Assembly: GCF_905332535.1 (NCBI RefSeq)
Contig: NZ_CAJOCF010000003.1
Coordinates: 1 to 64,000 of the forward strand
Reading direction: 5' to 3'
Origin: Latilactobacillus fragifolii
Lineage (GTDB): Bacteria > Bacillota > Bacilli > Lactobacillales > Lactobacillaceae
DNA: 64,000 bases
Part shown: positions 16,345 to 24,988 of the stretch, one piece after another
Position numbering within the stretch: position 1 is the first letter of the stretch
Layout of the letters: each line of letters begins with the position of its first letter
Notes under the pieces: generated by a model
Told to the model about the DNA's origin: nothing
What the model saw: only the letters and a program-made list of their open reading frames with translations
Databases searched by the model: none
Translations under genes and position numbers: made by a program

Positions 16345-17209
16345 GTGCAATCTCCTCTAACTGCTGACCCGTAGCCAACTCATAATGTGCCGCCACTTTT
16401 GAGCCTTTAACCACTAGTGATTGATAAGCAACGCCAGCTAGGCAAGCTGTTAATTGTACGTGACTAATCCCAAGATCCAATAACCGATCAAGTACGCCAC
16501 TTGTACTCCGTGCATGAATCGTACTTAATACTAAATGCCCACTTAACGCCGCTGAAACCGCATGTTGGGCCGTCTCTAAATCGCGAATCTCACCAATAAT
16601 TAAGGTATCTGGTCGCAAGCGGAGACTAATTTTTAATAATGCAGCATAGGTTAATCCTGCGGCTTCATTTACTTGTAACTGTAAAAAAGCCGGTTGTTGA
16701 ATCTCTATCGGATCTTCAATCGCAACCACCATTTTGTCTTGCATGACTTGTTCTGCCAAATAGTACAAACTAGTTGTTTTTCCCGAACCAGTTGGCCCAG
16801 CAAATAATAATAAACCCGATTGCGCAATCAGTTGCATCAAACGCGTTAAAATCTGCGGATCATCACAGTGGTAAGTCTGCCCAATTGGATAAATAAATCG
16901 GACGACTAAGCTTTCCCGATTTAAAAAATCACCCACAGTTGCCAACCGCAAATAAACCAATTCACCAGCTACAGACAATGATGAGCGACCAGTCTGCGGT
17001 CGTCTTGTTTCACTGATGTCCATCCCTGCCTGGTACTTCAATTGATTAAGCCACTGGTTACCTTGAGACTGAGAAATTGTCTGCACCGTTTGGATCCCCG
17101 TTGCTAACCGCTTAACAATCTTCCATCCCGTTGTTAGTGGTTGAAAATAGAGATCCTGTGCTCTTTCTTGCGCACACGCTTGTAAAAGTGCCGTTAATGT
17201 TTCAGTCAT
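16334..17209 (-). CDS. comGA: Competence ATPase ComGA
   Basis: Cytoplasmic ATPase of the GspE/PilB family that powers assembly of the competence pilus, 291 residues. Walker A is FAGPTGSGKTTS (around residue 138), the Asp box is AIEDPIE, and Walker B is LIIGEIRD. The N-terminal domain is short, as usual for ComGA. It lacks the Cys4 zinc motif of many GspE proteins. It is the first gene of the operon; GGAGG precedes the ATG. I see no sigma-A promoter upstream, which fits control by a competence-specific sigma factor, as shown for SigH in L. sakei. Confidence 0.93.
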   Translation of the reverse strand: MTETLTALLQACAQERAQDLYFQPLTTGWKIVKRLATGIQTVQTISQSQGNQWLNQLKYQAGMDISETRRPQTGRSSLSVAGELVYLRLATVGDFLNRESLVVRFIYPIGQTYHCDDPQILTRLMQLIAQSGLLLFAGPTGSGKTTSLYYLAEQVMQDKMVVAIEDPIEIQQPAFLQLQVNEAAGLTYAALLKISLRLRPDTLIIGEIRDLETAQHAVSAALSGHLVLSTIHARSTSGVLDRLLDLGISHVQLTACLAGVAYQSLVVKGSKVAAHYELATGQQLEEIAHEG

Positions 17210-17266
17210 CTCGTGCCTCCTTCCTGACTAACCAAAGATACGCAAATAACTGAATATTTTTTTGCA

Positions 17267-17302
17267 CAAAAAAAGTGCGTTGCAATAACTTGCAACGCAC
17301 TT
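17267..17302 (-). terminator. Terminator of yebC
   Basis: A perfect 12-bp stem AAGTGCGTTGCA / TGCAACGCACTT with loop ATAACT, followed on the minus strand by TTTTTTTG. It also isolates the comG promoter region from yebC read-through. Confidence 0.9.
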
Positions 17303-17312
17303 ATCAAACAAA

Positions 17313-18044
17313 TTAATCTTCTTCTGGTAGTTCGCCAGCGGTATAAACTTCTTGAATATCGTCATTGTCTTCCAAAGCATCAATTAAACGTTTGAATTGA
17401 TCGACTTTTTCAGGATCAACTGGTGTTGTATTTTGGGGAATCATCGTTAATTCAGCATTTGCCAATGTGTATTTCTTTTCAAGAATATCACGGACATTTG
17501 CTAATTCCTTAGGATCTGTGTAAATTTCAAACACATCATCTTCTGTTTGTAAATCATCCGCGCCAGCTTCTAAAATGTCTTCAAACATTTGGTCTTCATC
17601 AACATCTAAGCCGTCACGTGCGATCGCAATATACCCACGACGGTCGAACATGTAAGCAACTGAACCAGAAGCCCCCATTGTCCCGCCATTACGCGTAAAT
17701 GCAACCCGAACGTCTGAACTAGTCCGGTTCTTATTATCAGTTAAAGCATGGACTAAAACGGCAACGCCACCTGGTGCATAACCTTCATAAGTAATTTCAT
17801 CGTAGTTCGCGGCATCACCGCCATCAGCCTTATCAATTGCCCGTTTGATATTATCTTTAGGCATGTTAGCTGAACGGGCTTTATCCATAATTAAACGTAA
17901 TGCGGCGTTAGAACTTGGGTCAGGACCGCCACTTCTCGCAGCCATGAAAAGCTCACGGGATAGTTTTTGGAAAATCTTGCCGCGTTTTGCATCTTGTGCG
18001 TTTTTACGACCCTGAATATTATGCCATTTTGAATGTCCTGACAT
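17313..18044 (-). CDS. YebC/PmpR family protein
   Basis: Protein of 243 residues, full family length. The N terminus [22 protein letters not shown] and the central [17 protein letters not shown] are diagnostic. The family was first named as DNA-binding transcriptional regulators; more recent work ties YebC-type proteins to translation of difficult proline stretches. The acidic C terminus ([10 protein letters not shown]) is typical. It is transcribed alone, ending in a strong terminator, with the comG operon immediately downstream on the same strand. Confidence 0.93.
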   Translation of the reverse strand: MSGHSKWHNIQGRKNAQDAKRGKIFQKLSRELFMAARSGGPDPSSNAALRLIMDKARSANMPKDNIKRAIDKADGGDAANYDEITYEGYAPGGVAVLVHALTDNKNRTSSDVRVAFTRNGGTMGASGSVAYMFDRRGYIAIARDGLDVDEDQMFEDILEAGADDLQTEDDVFEIYTDPKELANVRDILEKKYTLANAELTMIPQNTTPVDPEKVDQFKRLIDALEDNDDIQEVYTAGELPEED

Positions 18045-18133
18045 ATCTAACTCCTCTTTTCGATTATAGAATTCTGGTACTAAGTCGTTTTCTATGATAG
18101 CAAATTACCCTGCTAAAAGCAATGGTAGTCGGG

Positions 18134-18649
18134 CTATCGTCTCTTTTTTTGTGTCAAAATCCACCGCAGTGCGCAAACTATCACAATCCCCGTTAATGCA
18201 CCGACACTGTCCAGCATCACATCTTGAAAAAGCGGTGTTCGATCGCCCGTCAACATTTGGTGAAATTCGTCCGTTGCCGCATACCCGGTGGCTGCTAGCC
18301 AACTAAAGATTACCGCTAAAAAACTCCCGGTTATGCGTGGCCGCAGCCCTAAATAACTAAAAGCCGCCAATAAAAAATATGTGCCAAAATGGGCGCCTTT
18401 ACGGACGAAGAATTCCACAAATTTGAAGTATCCAGATGCACTGACACTCTGTTCACTACCTGCATAATGGAACGAAAATTGACTTAACCAAGCCTTAAGT
18501 GGTTCATTTTTAAGAAATCGTTCCAACGTGGGCACTGATGTTTGTTCATGATACGTCATTGAAGAACTGTAAAATAAAATCGCCATCATGACCAAGGCCC
18601 CCACTAAGAACCAATCACTTTTACGTTTAAACATTGCTGACCTCCGCAA
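18134..18649 (-). CDS. VanZ-family membrane protein
   Basis: Membrane protein of 171 residues with about four helices. The VanZ-like pattern is visible: RKGAHFGTYFLLAAFSYL in the centre, then AATGYAATDEFHQMLTGDR, followed by the last helix (VGALTGIVIVCALRWIL). VanZ in enterococci gives low-level teicoplanin resistance; chromosomal homologues without other van genes have no known role. No van cluster is nearby. It ends with the basic tail KKRR. Confidence 0.87.
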   Translation of the reverse strand: MRRSAMFKRKSDWFLVGALVMMAILFYSSSMTYHEQTSVPTLERFLKNEPLKAWLSQFSFHYAGSEQSVSASGYFKFVEFFVRKGAHFGTYFLLAAFSYLGLRPRITGSFLAVIFSWLAATGYAATDEFHQMLTGDRTPLFQDVMLDSVGALTGIVIVCALRWILTQKKRR

Positions 18650-18736
18650 AACTAGTATTTCTCTATTATACCAAAGCCCACGGTTGTGACGAATATTATT
18701 ATTCGCTATACTACTTTAAAGAAAGAAGGAATTTGC

Positions 18737-19114
18737 ATGTCTGATCAAGAACGTTTTTACCAACCACAAAATGCTAAAGACGCAATGCGTTTTGTTCAAA
18801 AACTATTCAATCAATATAACCAAGCGCCACTTTCCGAAGAACTGATTGCCTATCACCAAAAGTTATTGGCTTATCTCACCAACGATGTCACGGCCGAAGT
18901 CCAAAAACAAGCAAAGCCTGATCAAGCCGCAAAACTAACTGGGATGATTGAAACTATGCAAAATTGGTTGAAAATCCGCCTCAGTGGTCAACCATACGCA
19001 GGGAAAATGCAACACTTTAAATTCGTTCCTGATAGCCAACAAGCTCACTTCAAAACCCGCACGATTAAAGGCGGCAAAAAAGCAAACAATCTCCGAACAT
19101 CTGCTCGTCACTAA
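18737..19114 (+). CDS. Conserved hypothetical protein, 125 residues
   Basis: Soluble, helix-rich protein of 125 residues starting MSDQERFYQPQNAKDAMRFV. The C terminus is basic (HFKTRTIKGGKKANNLRTSARH). No signal peptide or membrane segment. ATG 18737 follows GAAAGAAGGA; a longer frame from 18686 lacks a ribosome site. It sits just before a tRNA gene that has its own promoter. I do not recognise a family with a known function; the basic tail would allow RNA or DNA contact but that is a guess. Confidence 0.65.
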   Translation: MSDQERFYQPQNAKDAMRFVQKLFNQYNQAPLSEELIAYHQKLLAYLTNDVTAEVQKQAKPDQAAKLTGMIETMQNWLKIRLSGQPYAGKMQHFKFVPDSQQAHFKTRTIKGGKKANNLRTSARH

Positions 19115-19120
19115 TTCATC

Positions 19121-19148
19121 TTGCTATTTTAGCTAAAAGTGTTAAAAT
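19121..19148 (+). promoter_or_regulatory. Promoter of tRNA-Ala
   Basis: TTGCTA, 16 bp, TAAAAT, with the tRNA 5' end 15 bases downstream of the -10 box. Confidence 0.65.
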
Positions 19149-19163
19149 ATTCTCGTAAGCATT

Positions 19164-19236
19164 GGGCCCGTAGCTCAGTTGGGAGAGCGCCTGCTTCGCA
19201 TGTAGGAGGTCGCCAGTTCGAATCTGGTCGGGTCCA
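19164..19236 (+). tRNA. tRNA-Ala (anticodon CGC)
   Basis: A 73-base cloverleaf: acceptor GGGCCCG with CGGGTCC, D arm GCTC/GAGC, anticodon stem CCTGC/GTAGG with loop TTCGCAT (anticodon CGC, reading GCG), T arm GCCAG TTCGAAT CTGGT, discriminator A. The CCA end is not encoded. It stands alone, with its own promoter and terminator. Confidence 0.95.
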
Positions 19237-19251
19237 TTAGTGATTAAAGCA

Positions 19252-19279
19252 AGCCACTCTGTAATCGAGTGGCTTTTTT
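19252..19279 (+). terminator. Terminator of tRNA-Ala
   Basis: An 8-bp stem AGCCACTC / GAGTGGCT with a 7-base loop, followed by TTTTT. Confidence 0.9.
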
Positions 19280-19421
19280 CGTATAGTTGTTTAATTAACC
19301 TTTTCTAGTTGTCCATTCCAAGGCTAACGGATTTTGATGTGCACAACTTAATCGTTGCCAACTTCTTCATCGAGCGCTATATTATTGGTGACCCATTCAC
19401 AATTCGAAGGAGATTTTAATT

Positions 19422-19661
19422 ATGACAGAAAAGGTCTTTACAAAAGAAACACTTGCGCAATATAACGGTCAAAATGGCCAACCCGCATACGTTGCTGTTG
19501 ATGGTATCGTTTATGATCTTTCAGCAATTGCGCCTTGGCAAGGTGGCAAACATTTTAAAGGTCTCACAGCCGGACGGGATTTAAGCGAATTTTTTGCTAA
19601 GTCCCATCACACACCAGCCACTTTAAAACAAGCCGTTCAAGTCGGCACTTACCAAGCTTAA
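19422..19661 (+). CDS. Cytochrome b5-like heme/steroid-binding domain protein
   Basis: Small soluble protein of 79 residues made of a single cytochrome b5-like domain: FTKETLAQYNGQNGQPAYVA, then GIVYDLSAIAPWQGGKHF, then RDLSEFFAKSHH. Canonical b5 domains have HPGG for the first axial ligand; here the place reads WQGG with His44 three residues on, and His62/His63 at the second site, so heme binding may differ or be absent. Similar proteins are frequent in lactobacilli and their role is unknown. GAAGGAG precedes the ATG; a bidirectional terminator follows. Confidence 0.85.
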   Translation: MTEKVFTKETLAQYNGQNGQPAYVAVDGIVYDLSAIAPWQGGKHFKGLTAGRDLSEFFAKSHHTPATLKQAVQVGTYQA

Positions 19662-19666
19662 GCGCC

Positions 19667-19704
19667 AAAAAAACTGCCATCAATCAATTGATGGCAGTTT
19701 TTTT
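19667..19704. terminator. Bidirectional terminator
   Basis: A perfect 14-bp inverted repeat (AAACTGCCATCAAT and its complement) with A- and T-runs lies between the b5-like gene and the convergent yeiH-type gene. Confidence 0.9.
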
Positions 19705-19747
19705 AATCAGTACCTGTTTTTAGAAAAATCTCAACTGCTAACACACT

Positions 19748-20761
19748 CTAGAATAGTAATGTGATTAAGACAAGCGCGAGGACGACTTGTATTGTGACTA
19801 ATCCTCCAGCGTATGCTAATAGACGTTTACCTTGGTTGAAGAGCGCTTTTAAGTTCAAGCGTAATCCGATAGCTGCTAATGCCGTTGTTTCACACCAGGT
19901 GCTCAAGAAGTGACACAGTGCCCCAAATTGGCTTGGAAAAACCCGTAAGCTATTCAAGACGCAAAATAACAAGAAACCAATCACATACCATGGTACTAGA
20001 CTACTCTTCTTCGCTAATAATTGTTTGCTTAGTTTTGAATCACCGACTTTACTTTGTTTCTTTTGATGTAAGTAACCAAAACCACTGACAACCAAAACCA
20101 GGCAAATAATCCGCAAAATTTTGAACAGGGTGGCTGTGACAACCGTTCCTTGGTTAATCATCGTCGCACTAGCAACCACTTGACCAACCGATTGCACTGT
20201 GCCACCAATTAAGACGCCACGGAGTGCATCATTATGCCCCCACAGCAACGTTCCAATCACAGGCAAGAGTAACATCAGGATGGTTCCCATTAAGTTCACC
20301 AACGTAATCGCAATTCCAGTCTCTTCGTTATCAGCATCAATGACCGGCGCAATCGCCCCAATTGCACTTGAACCACAGACGGCGTTACCACCAGCCATCA
20401 ATAAATAGGTCCCTTCGCTAAATTGCAAGCGCCGGCCGAACCAGATGGCAAAGCCAATCGTCCCCCCCATTTGTAACATGGTAAACAGCACACCATGCCA
20501 GCCGATTTGTTGAATACTTTGAAAGGTAATTGTCGCACCCAGTAACATCACGGAATATTCCAACAGCTTTTTCTCGGAAAACTGAGTTCCGGCTGCTAAT
20601 CCTGGTTGTTGCAACCCAGTATTGCCAAGTACGATACCGATAAAGAGCGCGATCGTTGCGCCACCTAACATTGGTAACCATAATTTAGCGCTGTAGTAAC
20701 TGGCAATCGCAATCGCTAACGATACTGCAAAACCCGGTATTTTTTTTATGATAGTGTCCAT
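19748..20761 (-). CDS. YeiH-family putative sulfate/anion exporter
   Basis: Membrane protein of 337 residues with about ten helices, matching the UPF0324/YeiH family (conserved external-protein domain: LEYSVMLLGATITFQSI, then MAGGNAVCGSSAIGAIAPVI, then IGGTVQSVGQVVASA). Members have been proposed to export sulfate or sulfonates, but direct evidence is thin. ATG 20761 is selected because GAAGGAG lies 7-8 bases upstream; the GTG at 20779 has no ribosome site. A LysR regulator is divergently transcribed next to it, the usual arrangement for yeiH (compare YeiE). Confidence 0.87.
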   Translation of the reverse strand: MDTIIKKIPGFAVSLAIAIASYYSAKLWLPMLGGATIALFIGIVLGNTGLQQPGLAAGTQFSEKKLLEYSVMLLGATITFQSIQQIGWHGVLFTMLQMGGTIGFAIWFGRRLQFSEGTYLLMAGGNAVCGSSAIGAIAPVIDADNEETGIAITLVNLMGTILMLLLPVIGTLLWGHNDALRGVLIGGTVQSVGQVVASATMINQGTVVTATLFKILRIICLVLVVSGFGYLHQKKQSKVGDSKLSKQLLAKKSSLVPWYVIGFLLFCVLNSLRVFPSQFGALCHFLSTWCETTALAAIGLRLNLKALFNQGKRLLAYAGGLVTIQVVLALVLITLLF

Positions 20762-20782
20762 TGCTTTACTCCTTCTCACTTA

Positions 20783-20852
20783 TTATCTTAAACTATACCG
20801 AAACTCTTTCAATTAATAAAATAAATCTTTATAATAGTTGTTATTAAGATAA
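20783..20852. promoter_or_regulatory. Divergent promoter region with inverted repeat (LysR operator candidate)
   Basis: TTATCTTAA (20783-20791) recurs inverted as TTAAGATAA (20844-20852). Between them lie a plus-strand TATAAT (20830-20835 region) for the LysR gene and a minus-strand TTGAAA with AGATAA for the exporter. The symmetric placement suggests binding sites for the LysR protein. Confidence 0.45.
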
Positions 20853-20869
20853 CGAATAGAAGTGATGAG

Positions 20870-21697
20870 ATGTTTAAAATTTTAACAACCTTTAAAACCG
20901 TTTATGAAACCAAAAATTTTACGACGGCTGCGCAACTGCTTTTTCTATCACAGCCGACCGTTTCTGTTCAAATTAAACAGTTGGAAGAGTCATTGGGCGT
21001 CACATTATTTGAACGCAATGGGCGCCAGCAGATGACGCCAACTAAAAGCGCTGACCTTTTTTATCAACAGGCACAGCAACTCCTTGATTTATGGGCGCAA
21101 GACTTGCATGCACTCCAGCATCAAGACGGTCAGCCAAAAACGCCCTGTCGCATCGGTGCCTCGCATACCACCGCAACAGCCTTACTTCCACCCCTGCTTA
21201 AAGCCCATCGGCCAGTCCTTGAAACACTTGCCTTGGATATCAGAACCCTCAATTCATCGCAGATTGTCCAAGACTTGACGCAACATAAGCTAGACTTTGG
21301 CTTCATTGAAAAACCGTTAACCGAGAAAGATTTAATTCGGACACCACTACAGACTGATCAACTGGTCCTGGCAGGGAACCCCAATGAACCATGGTTGCTC
21401 CGTGAACAAGGTTCTGGCGTTTATCATTACACCATGAATTACGTTAAAGAAAATAACTTACCACTCGAAAATGTAATGACCGTTAGAAGCAACGCGCTGA
21501 TTATCCAACTATTAAGACAAGGTATCGGTCAATCCCTTGTTTCAAGTGCGGCATTGCTTGATTACCCGGAGATTTCCTATCGACCGTTGTCCCAACAATA
21601 TCAACGCCAATTCTACCTTGTTGCCCGGAAGAATTTGCCGGAACCAATCCAATCATTTATATCGTTATTAATGGCAACCCGATTACCAATTGAATAG
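20870..21697 (+). CDS. LysR-family transcriptional regulator
   Basis: Regulator of 275 residues. The N-terminal winged helix-turn-helix is clear: FKTVYETKNFTTAAQLLFLSQPTVSVQIKQ, followed by LFERNGRQQMTPT. The rest is the effector-binding domain (IGASHTTATALLPPLLKA). Divergent orientation to the YeiH-type exporter suggests that it controls that gene; YeiE/CysL-type regulators do so elsewhere. The ligand is unknown. The downstream MATE gene starts 11 bases after the stop and is probably co-transcribed, so it may belong to the same regulon. Confidence 0.92.
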   Translation: MFKILTTFKTVYETKNFTTAAQLLFLSQPTVSVQIKQLEESLGVTLFERNGRQQMTPTKSADLFYQQAQQLLDLWAQDLHALQHQDGQPKTPCRIGASHTTATALLPPLLKAHRPVLETLALDIRTLNSSQIVQDLTQHKLDFGFIEKPLTEKDLIRTPLQTDQLVLAGNPNEPWLLREQGSGVYHYTMNYVKENNLPLENVMTVRSNALIIQLLRQGIGQSLVSSAALLDYPEISYRPLSQQYQRQFYLVARKNLPEPIQSFISLLMATRLPIE

Positions 21698-21707
21698 GAG
21701 TGTTATT

Positions 21708-23024
21708 TTGGAAAACTCACCACATATTAAAAAAGAATTAGCGGGCTACATTATCCGTGATGTCTTCAGCTCATTAGGCTTATCGATCTATATTTTAGCG
21801 GACACGTATTTTATCGCATATGCAGTTGGCCCAATTGGCTTGGCTGCTTTGAATATCGACTTGCCCATTTTTAACTTATTTAACGGCTTAGGCTTGATGC
21901 TAGGAATTGGCGGTGCCACGATTTTCTCGATTAATAAGAGTAAACATCCCGAGAAGAGTCGCTTGATTTTCACTCAAGTGCTTTCCTTCGGCATTTTATT
22001 AGGCCTGATTATTATGGCACTAGGATTGATTTTTATCCATCCACTACTCCACTTACTCGGTACCAATCAAGAAACACTCGCCCCAAGCTTAGTCTATTTA
22101 CGCATCATCCTAATCGGTAGCCCTTTATTTATTATCAATAACTTGGTCTTAAGTTTCGTTCGTAACGATAGTAATCCCCATCTGACAATGGTTGCGACAC
22201 TTTCACAAAGCTTATTTGTTATTATCTTCGATTACCTCTTAATGTTTCCACTGCACATGGGCATGATGGGCGCGGCGATGGCCACGATTTTCTCACCACT
22301 TATCAGTCTCATTATTCTGACGCAACACCGTCATCACCCACAACGATTACTGACTCTGCAGCACTTAACGTTGCGTTTTAAACCAACGTTCAAAGCAATT
22401 CAACTCGGTTTTCCATCCTTTTTAACTGAAATGAGTACTGGCGTTAGCATTTTCGTCTTCAATATTGTTATTCTCCATCTCAGTAATAACTACGCGGTCG
22501 CTGCTTACGGGATTATCGCCAACATCTTGTTAGTTGGTTTATCCTTATTTAATGGGGTCGCCGTCGGGGTTCAGCCCATCGTTAGTCGCGAATTTGGGAA
22601 ACATCATTTTGATAATGTTAAAACCAGTCTCAAAATTGGCTTGCTTGCTGCCCTTGGCATCGCGCTTGGTTTATATCTCGTTTTAATTGGTCTTAAACTA
22701 CCAATCATCGAAATTTTTAACCACGAGCACAATCAGCAATTGATTCACTATGCGTCAGCTGGGATTCCATTAATCTTCATTAGTTTCTTTTTCTCAAGCA
22801 TGAACATCGTCAATAACTTATTTATAACTGCCATTGCACAACCCCGATTATCCTTTTTCGTTGCAATCATGCGGGGCTATGTTCTACTGATTGCAAGTGT
22901 CTTGGTTCTTGCTGGAATTTTCGGATTAACCGGTGTTTGGTTAAGTGTCCCACTAACAGAAGTGTTAATCTTCATCATGGGTATGCTTATCACGCGCAGT
23001 CTCTTGAAAACAATTGATCAATAA
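21708..23024 (+). CDS. MATE-family multidrug efflux transporter
   Basis: Membrane protein of 438 residues with twelve predicted helices in two halves, typical of the MatE fold: FSSLGLSIYILADTYFIAYA near the N terminus, GLGLMLGIGGATIFSI, and GVAVGVQPIVSREFG in the second half. Members export cationic compounds using Na+ or H+ gradients. The start is TTG 21708, eight bases after AGGAGTG; a longer frame from TTG 21690 would overlap the regulator and place the ribosome site inside the gene. It follows the LysR gene directly. Confidence 0.9.
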   Translation: MENSPHIKKELAGYIIRDVFSSLGLSIYILADTYFIAYAVGPIGLAALNIDLPIFNLFNGLGLMLGIGGATIFSINKSKHPEKSRLIFTQVLSFGILLGLIIMALGLIFIHPLLHLLGTNQETLAPSLVYLRIILIGSPLFIINNLVLSFVRNDSNPHLTMVATLSQSLFVIIFDYLLMFPLHMGMMGAAMATIFSPLISLIILTQHRHHPQRLLTLQHLTLRFKPTFKAIQLGFPSFLTEMSTGVSIFVFNIVILHLSNNYAVAAYGIIANILLVGLSLFNGVAVGVQPIVSREFGKHHFDNVKTSLKIGLLAALGIALGLYLVLIGLKLPIIEIFNHEHNQQLIHYASAGIPLIFISFFFSSMNIVNNLFITAIAQPRLSFFVAIMRGYVLLIASVLVLAGIFGLTGVWLSVPLTEVLIFIMGMLITRSLLKTIDQ

Positions 23025-23030
23025 CCGCCA

Positions 23031-23075
23031 AAAAAAGGTGTCGCTCAGCAATTCTGCTAGGCGACACCTTTTTAT
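23031..23075. terminator. Bidirectional terminator
   Basis: AAAGGTGTCGC pairs with GCGACACCTTT, with a small inner stem CAGCA/TGCTA, and A- and T-runs on both sides. It separates the MATE gene from the convergent hydrolase gene. Confidence 0.9.
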
Positions 23076-23078
23076 TAG

Positions 23079-23876
23079 CTAAAACATGAGTTGTTGAATC
23101 AGTGAAATAACGGTCGGATTGTCCGGTAATTGAGTGTGGGCTGCTTGGCGCTGACTGACCGAAATGGTCATATACTCAGCAACTTGCTTTTGAAAAATGA
23201 GACGGCCAGCTGCCACACTCGCCGCTGGGACAATGCCATCGTTCTCATCGTTAATGGTACCGCCGACTGAATAGACAACTAGTGCGTTTGGCAAAGCTTG
23301 GCGTCGACTCTTCAAATCAGCTAACATCGGTGTTTCTTGATTGATGTGCTCTGACATGCCATTATATGGCGTCCCTAGCGTTAGTAATCGCGTAATCTTC
23401 GGCCCACTTCCGCTACGTTCAGCATACCGGGTTAATACAAGGCCCCCATTAGAATAACCAACCCCACCAAAGTGCGTAAAGTGGTATTGCTTAGCCAATT
23501 TACCTACGGCCAATTTAAACCAGTTTGATTGTTTAAAGACATTCTGGTCCCCATCAGCATTATTTTCAAACGCGATCACAATCACCGGGTGGTGTGCTTT
23601 TGGGTCAAAGTGGCCAGTAGTTTTCAAGTGGCCATCTTTTAATACCGTTACTTTTAAAACATGGCGCGTGGCTTGGCGCTTGAGTCTAGCGAAGGTTCCG
23701 TTAAATCCTTCAACAGTCCCATCACTACCGGGGACAAAAATAACAGGCTGGTTCGCGGTTGCCAAAGTTGGCCGGATAATCGCTGGCCCTGCTGCTTGGC
23801 GAGTTACTATATGGCCGATAATCCCGCCAATGCCTAAACACAAGATACAAATTAATAACCATTGCCATTTTTTCAT
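23079..23876 (-). CDS. DUF915 alpha/beta hydrolase, membrane-anchored or secreted
   Basis: Protein of 265 residues with an N-terminal hydrophobic signal or anchor (WQWLLICILCLGIGGIIGHIV). The alpha/beta hydrolase features are VIFVPGSDGTVEGFNG, the nucleophile elbow GYSNGG (Ser), LGTPYNGM, and a late Asp/His region (DENDGIVPAASV, then AAHTQLPDN). DUF915 hydrolases of this type are common in lactobacilli and likely act on esters outside the cell; the substrate is not known. It is the second gene of a two-gene unit after the pseudouridine synthase (14 bases apart). Confidence 0.85.
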   Translation of the reverse strand: MKKWQWLLICILCLGIGGIIGHIVTRQAAGPAIIRPTLATANQPVIFVPGSDGTVEGFNGTFARLKRQATRHVLKVTVLKDGHLKTTGHFDPKAHHPVIVIAFENNADGDQNVFKQSNWFKLAVGKLAKQYHFTHFGGVGYSNGGLVLTRYAERSGSGPKITRLLTLGTPYNGMSEHINQETPMLADLKSRRQALPNALVVYSVGGTINDENDGIVPAASVAAGRLIFQKQVAEYMTISVSQRQAAHTQLPDNPTVISLIQQLMF

Positions 23877-23890
23877 TTGTCATTTTCCTT

Positions 23891-24784
23891 TCAATCAATT
23901 GATGATTGTGCTGTAGGTAGAATCGCTTGAATATCGGCCGGAATCGGCGCTGCAATTGTGATCTGCTGGTGACTGAATGGATCTTGAAATTGTAGACGAT
24001 ACGCATGCAATGCTTGTCGCGTTATCCCCAGATTAAGCGGTCCATCATAGAGTTGATCGCCTACTAACGGATGACCGAGTGCGCTGAAATGGACGCGAAT
24101 CTGATGGGTGCGTCCGGTGTGAAGCTGGACTTTAACTGCCGTCAACTGATCGGTTGCTCCCAAGCGCCAGTAATGGGTCCAAGCCGATTGACCATCGGCT
24201 AATACTGCGCGGCGTGGTTGATGATCAATTTGTCCAATCGGTTCACGAATATCCCCCGACTGTGGTAAACCCGTTCCTGAAACGACTGCTAAATAAAATT
24301 TTTGTAGTTGATGCTGTTCAATCTGCGGTTGCAATAGACTTTGTGCAACCTGATGTTTACCGACTAAAACAATCCCACTTGTATCAAAATCTAAACGCGT
24401 AATGATATGCGGGACTAAATCCGTTACCCCTTGGTCTTGCCAGTAACCCTTGATACGATTCAATAAAGTATCCGTTTGATTAGTGGGTCCTGGAATTGTT
24501 GCCAGACCGGCTGGTTTGTTAATTGCTAACCAATAATCATCTTCGTAACAAATAGTAATCGGCGCATGACTAATCGCCACCGCGGCATCCGCCGGTTCAG
24601 CTGGTAACTGCACTGTAACCACATCACCGCGTTGCACCCAATCACTAGGCGCACACTTTTGCCCGTTCACTAAAATTGGTTGTCCTACTGCCTTAATTTT
24701 GGCATATAATCGTTGACTGATGCCACTTGCAAGCAAAAATTGTTTAACAGATTGTGTTTGATTAACGTGCCATTTAATTTCCAT
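23891..24784 (-). CDS. RluA-family pseudouridine synthase
   Basis: Converts uridine to pseudouridine in rRNA or tRNA. Protein of 297 residues: an S4-like N-terminal domain (VKQFLLASGISQRLYAKIK) and the catalytic domain with the family signature HIITRLDFDTSGIVLVGKH, where the Asp of RLDFD is the nucleophile. The C-terminal HTGRTHQIRVHFSALGHP is the RluA consensus. The target site cannot be told from the sequence; RluD/YjbO-like function is most likely. It starts with MEIKWHVNQTQSV. Confidence 0.93.
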   Translation of the reverse strand: MEIKWHVNQTQSVKQFLLASGISQRLYAKIKAVGQPILVNGQKCAPSDWVQRGDVVTVQLPAEPADAAVAISHAPITICYEDDYWLAINKPAGLATIPGPTNQTDTLLNRIKGYWQDQGVTDLVPHIITRLDFDTSGIVLVGKHQVAQSLLQPQIEQHQLQKFYLAVVSGTGLPQSGDIREPIGQIDHQPRRAVLADGQSAWTHYWRLGATDQLTAVKVQLHTGRTHQIRVHFSALGHPLVGDQLYDGPLNLGITRQALHAYRLQFQDPFSHQQITIAAPIPADIQAILPTAQSSID

Positions 24785-24917
24785 GATTCATTTCCCATCT
24801 TTGTTCTAATGATTGTTATTATACGATTATACCTTGCGAATGCCAATCGCTAACCGACCATATTCTTTGCTAAAAGCTTCATTAATTCGCTATGCTTAAA
24901 TTAGCAAGTAAAAATGG

Positions 24918-24970
24918 TTGCCTTTTCAGCGGAACGTGTTATACTAAAATTACTTACTAATAATAAGTAA
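24918..24970 (+). promoter_or_regulatory. Promoter of the FMN reductase gene with adjacent inverted repeat
   Basis: TTGCCT, 16 bp and an extended -10 TGTTATACT. Just downstream TTACTTA and TAAGTAA (24950-24956, 24964-24970) form a perfect 7-bp inverted repeat around the expected transcription start, a possible operator. Confidence 0.6.
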
Positions 24971-24988
24971 ACAATTGGAGGGTTCACT

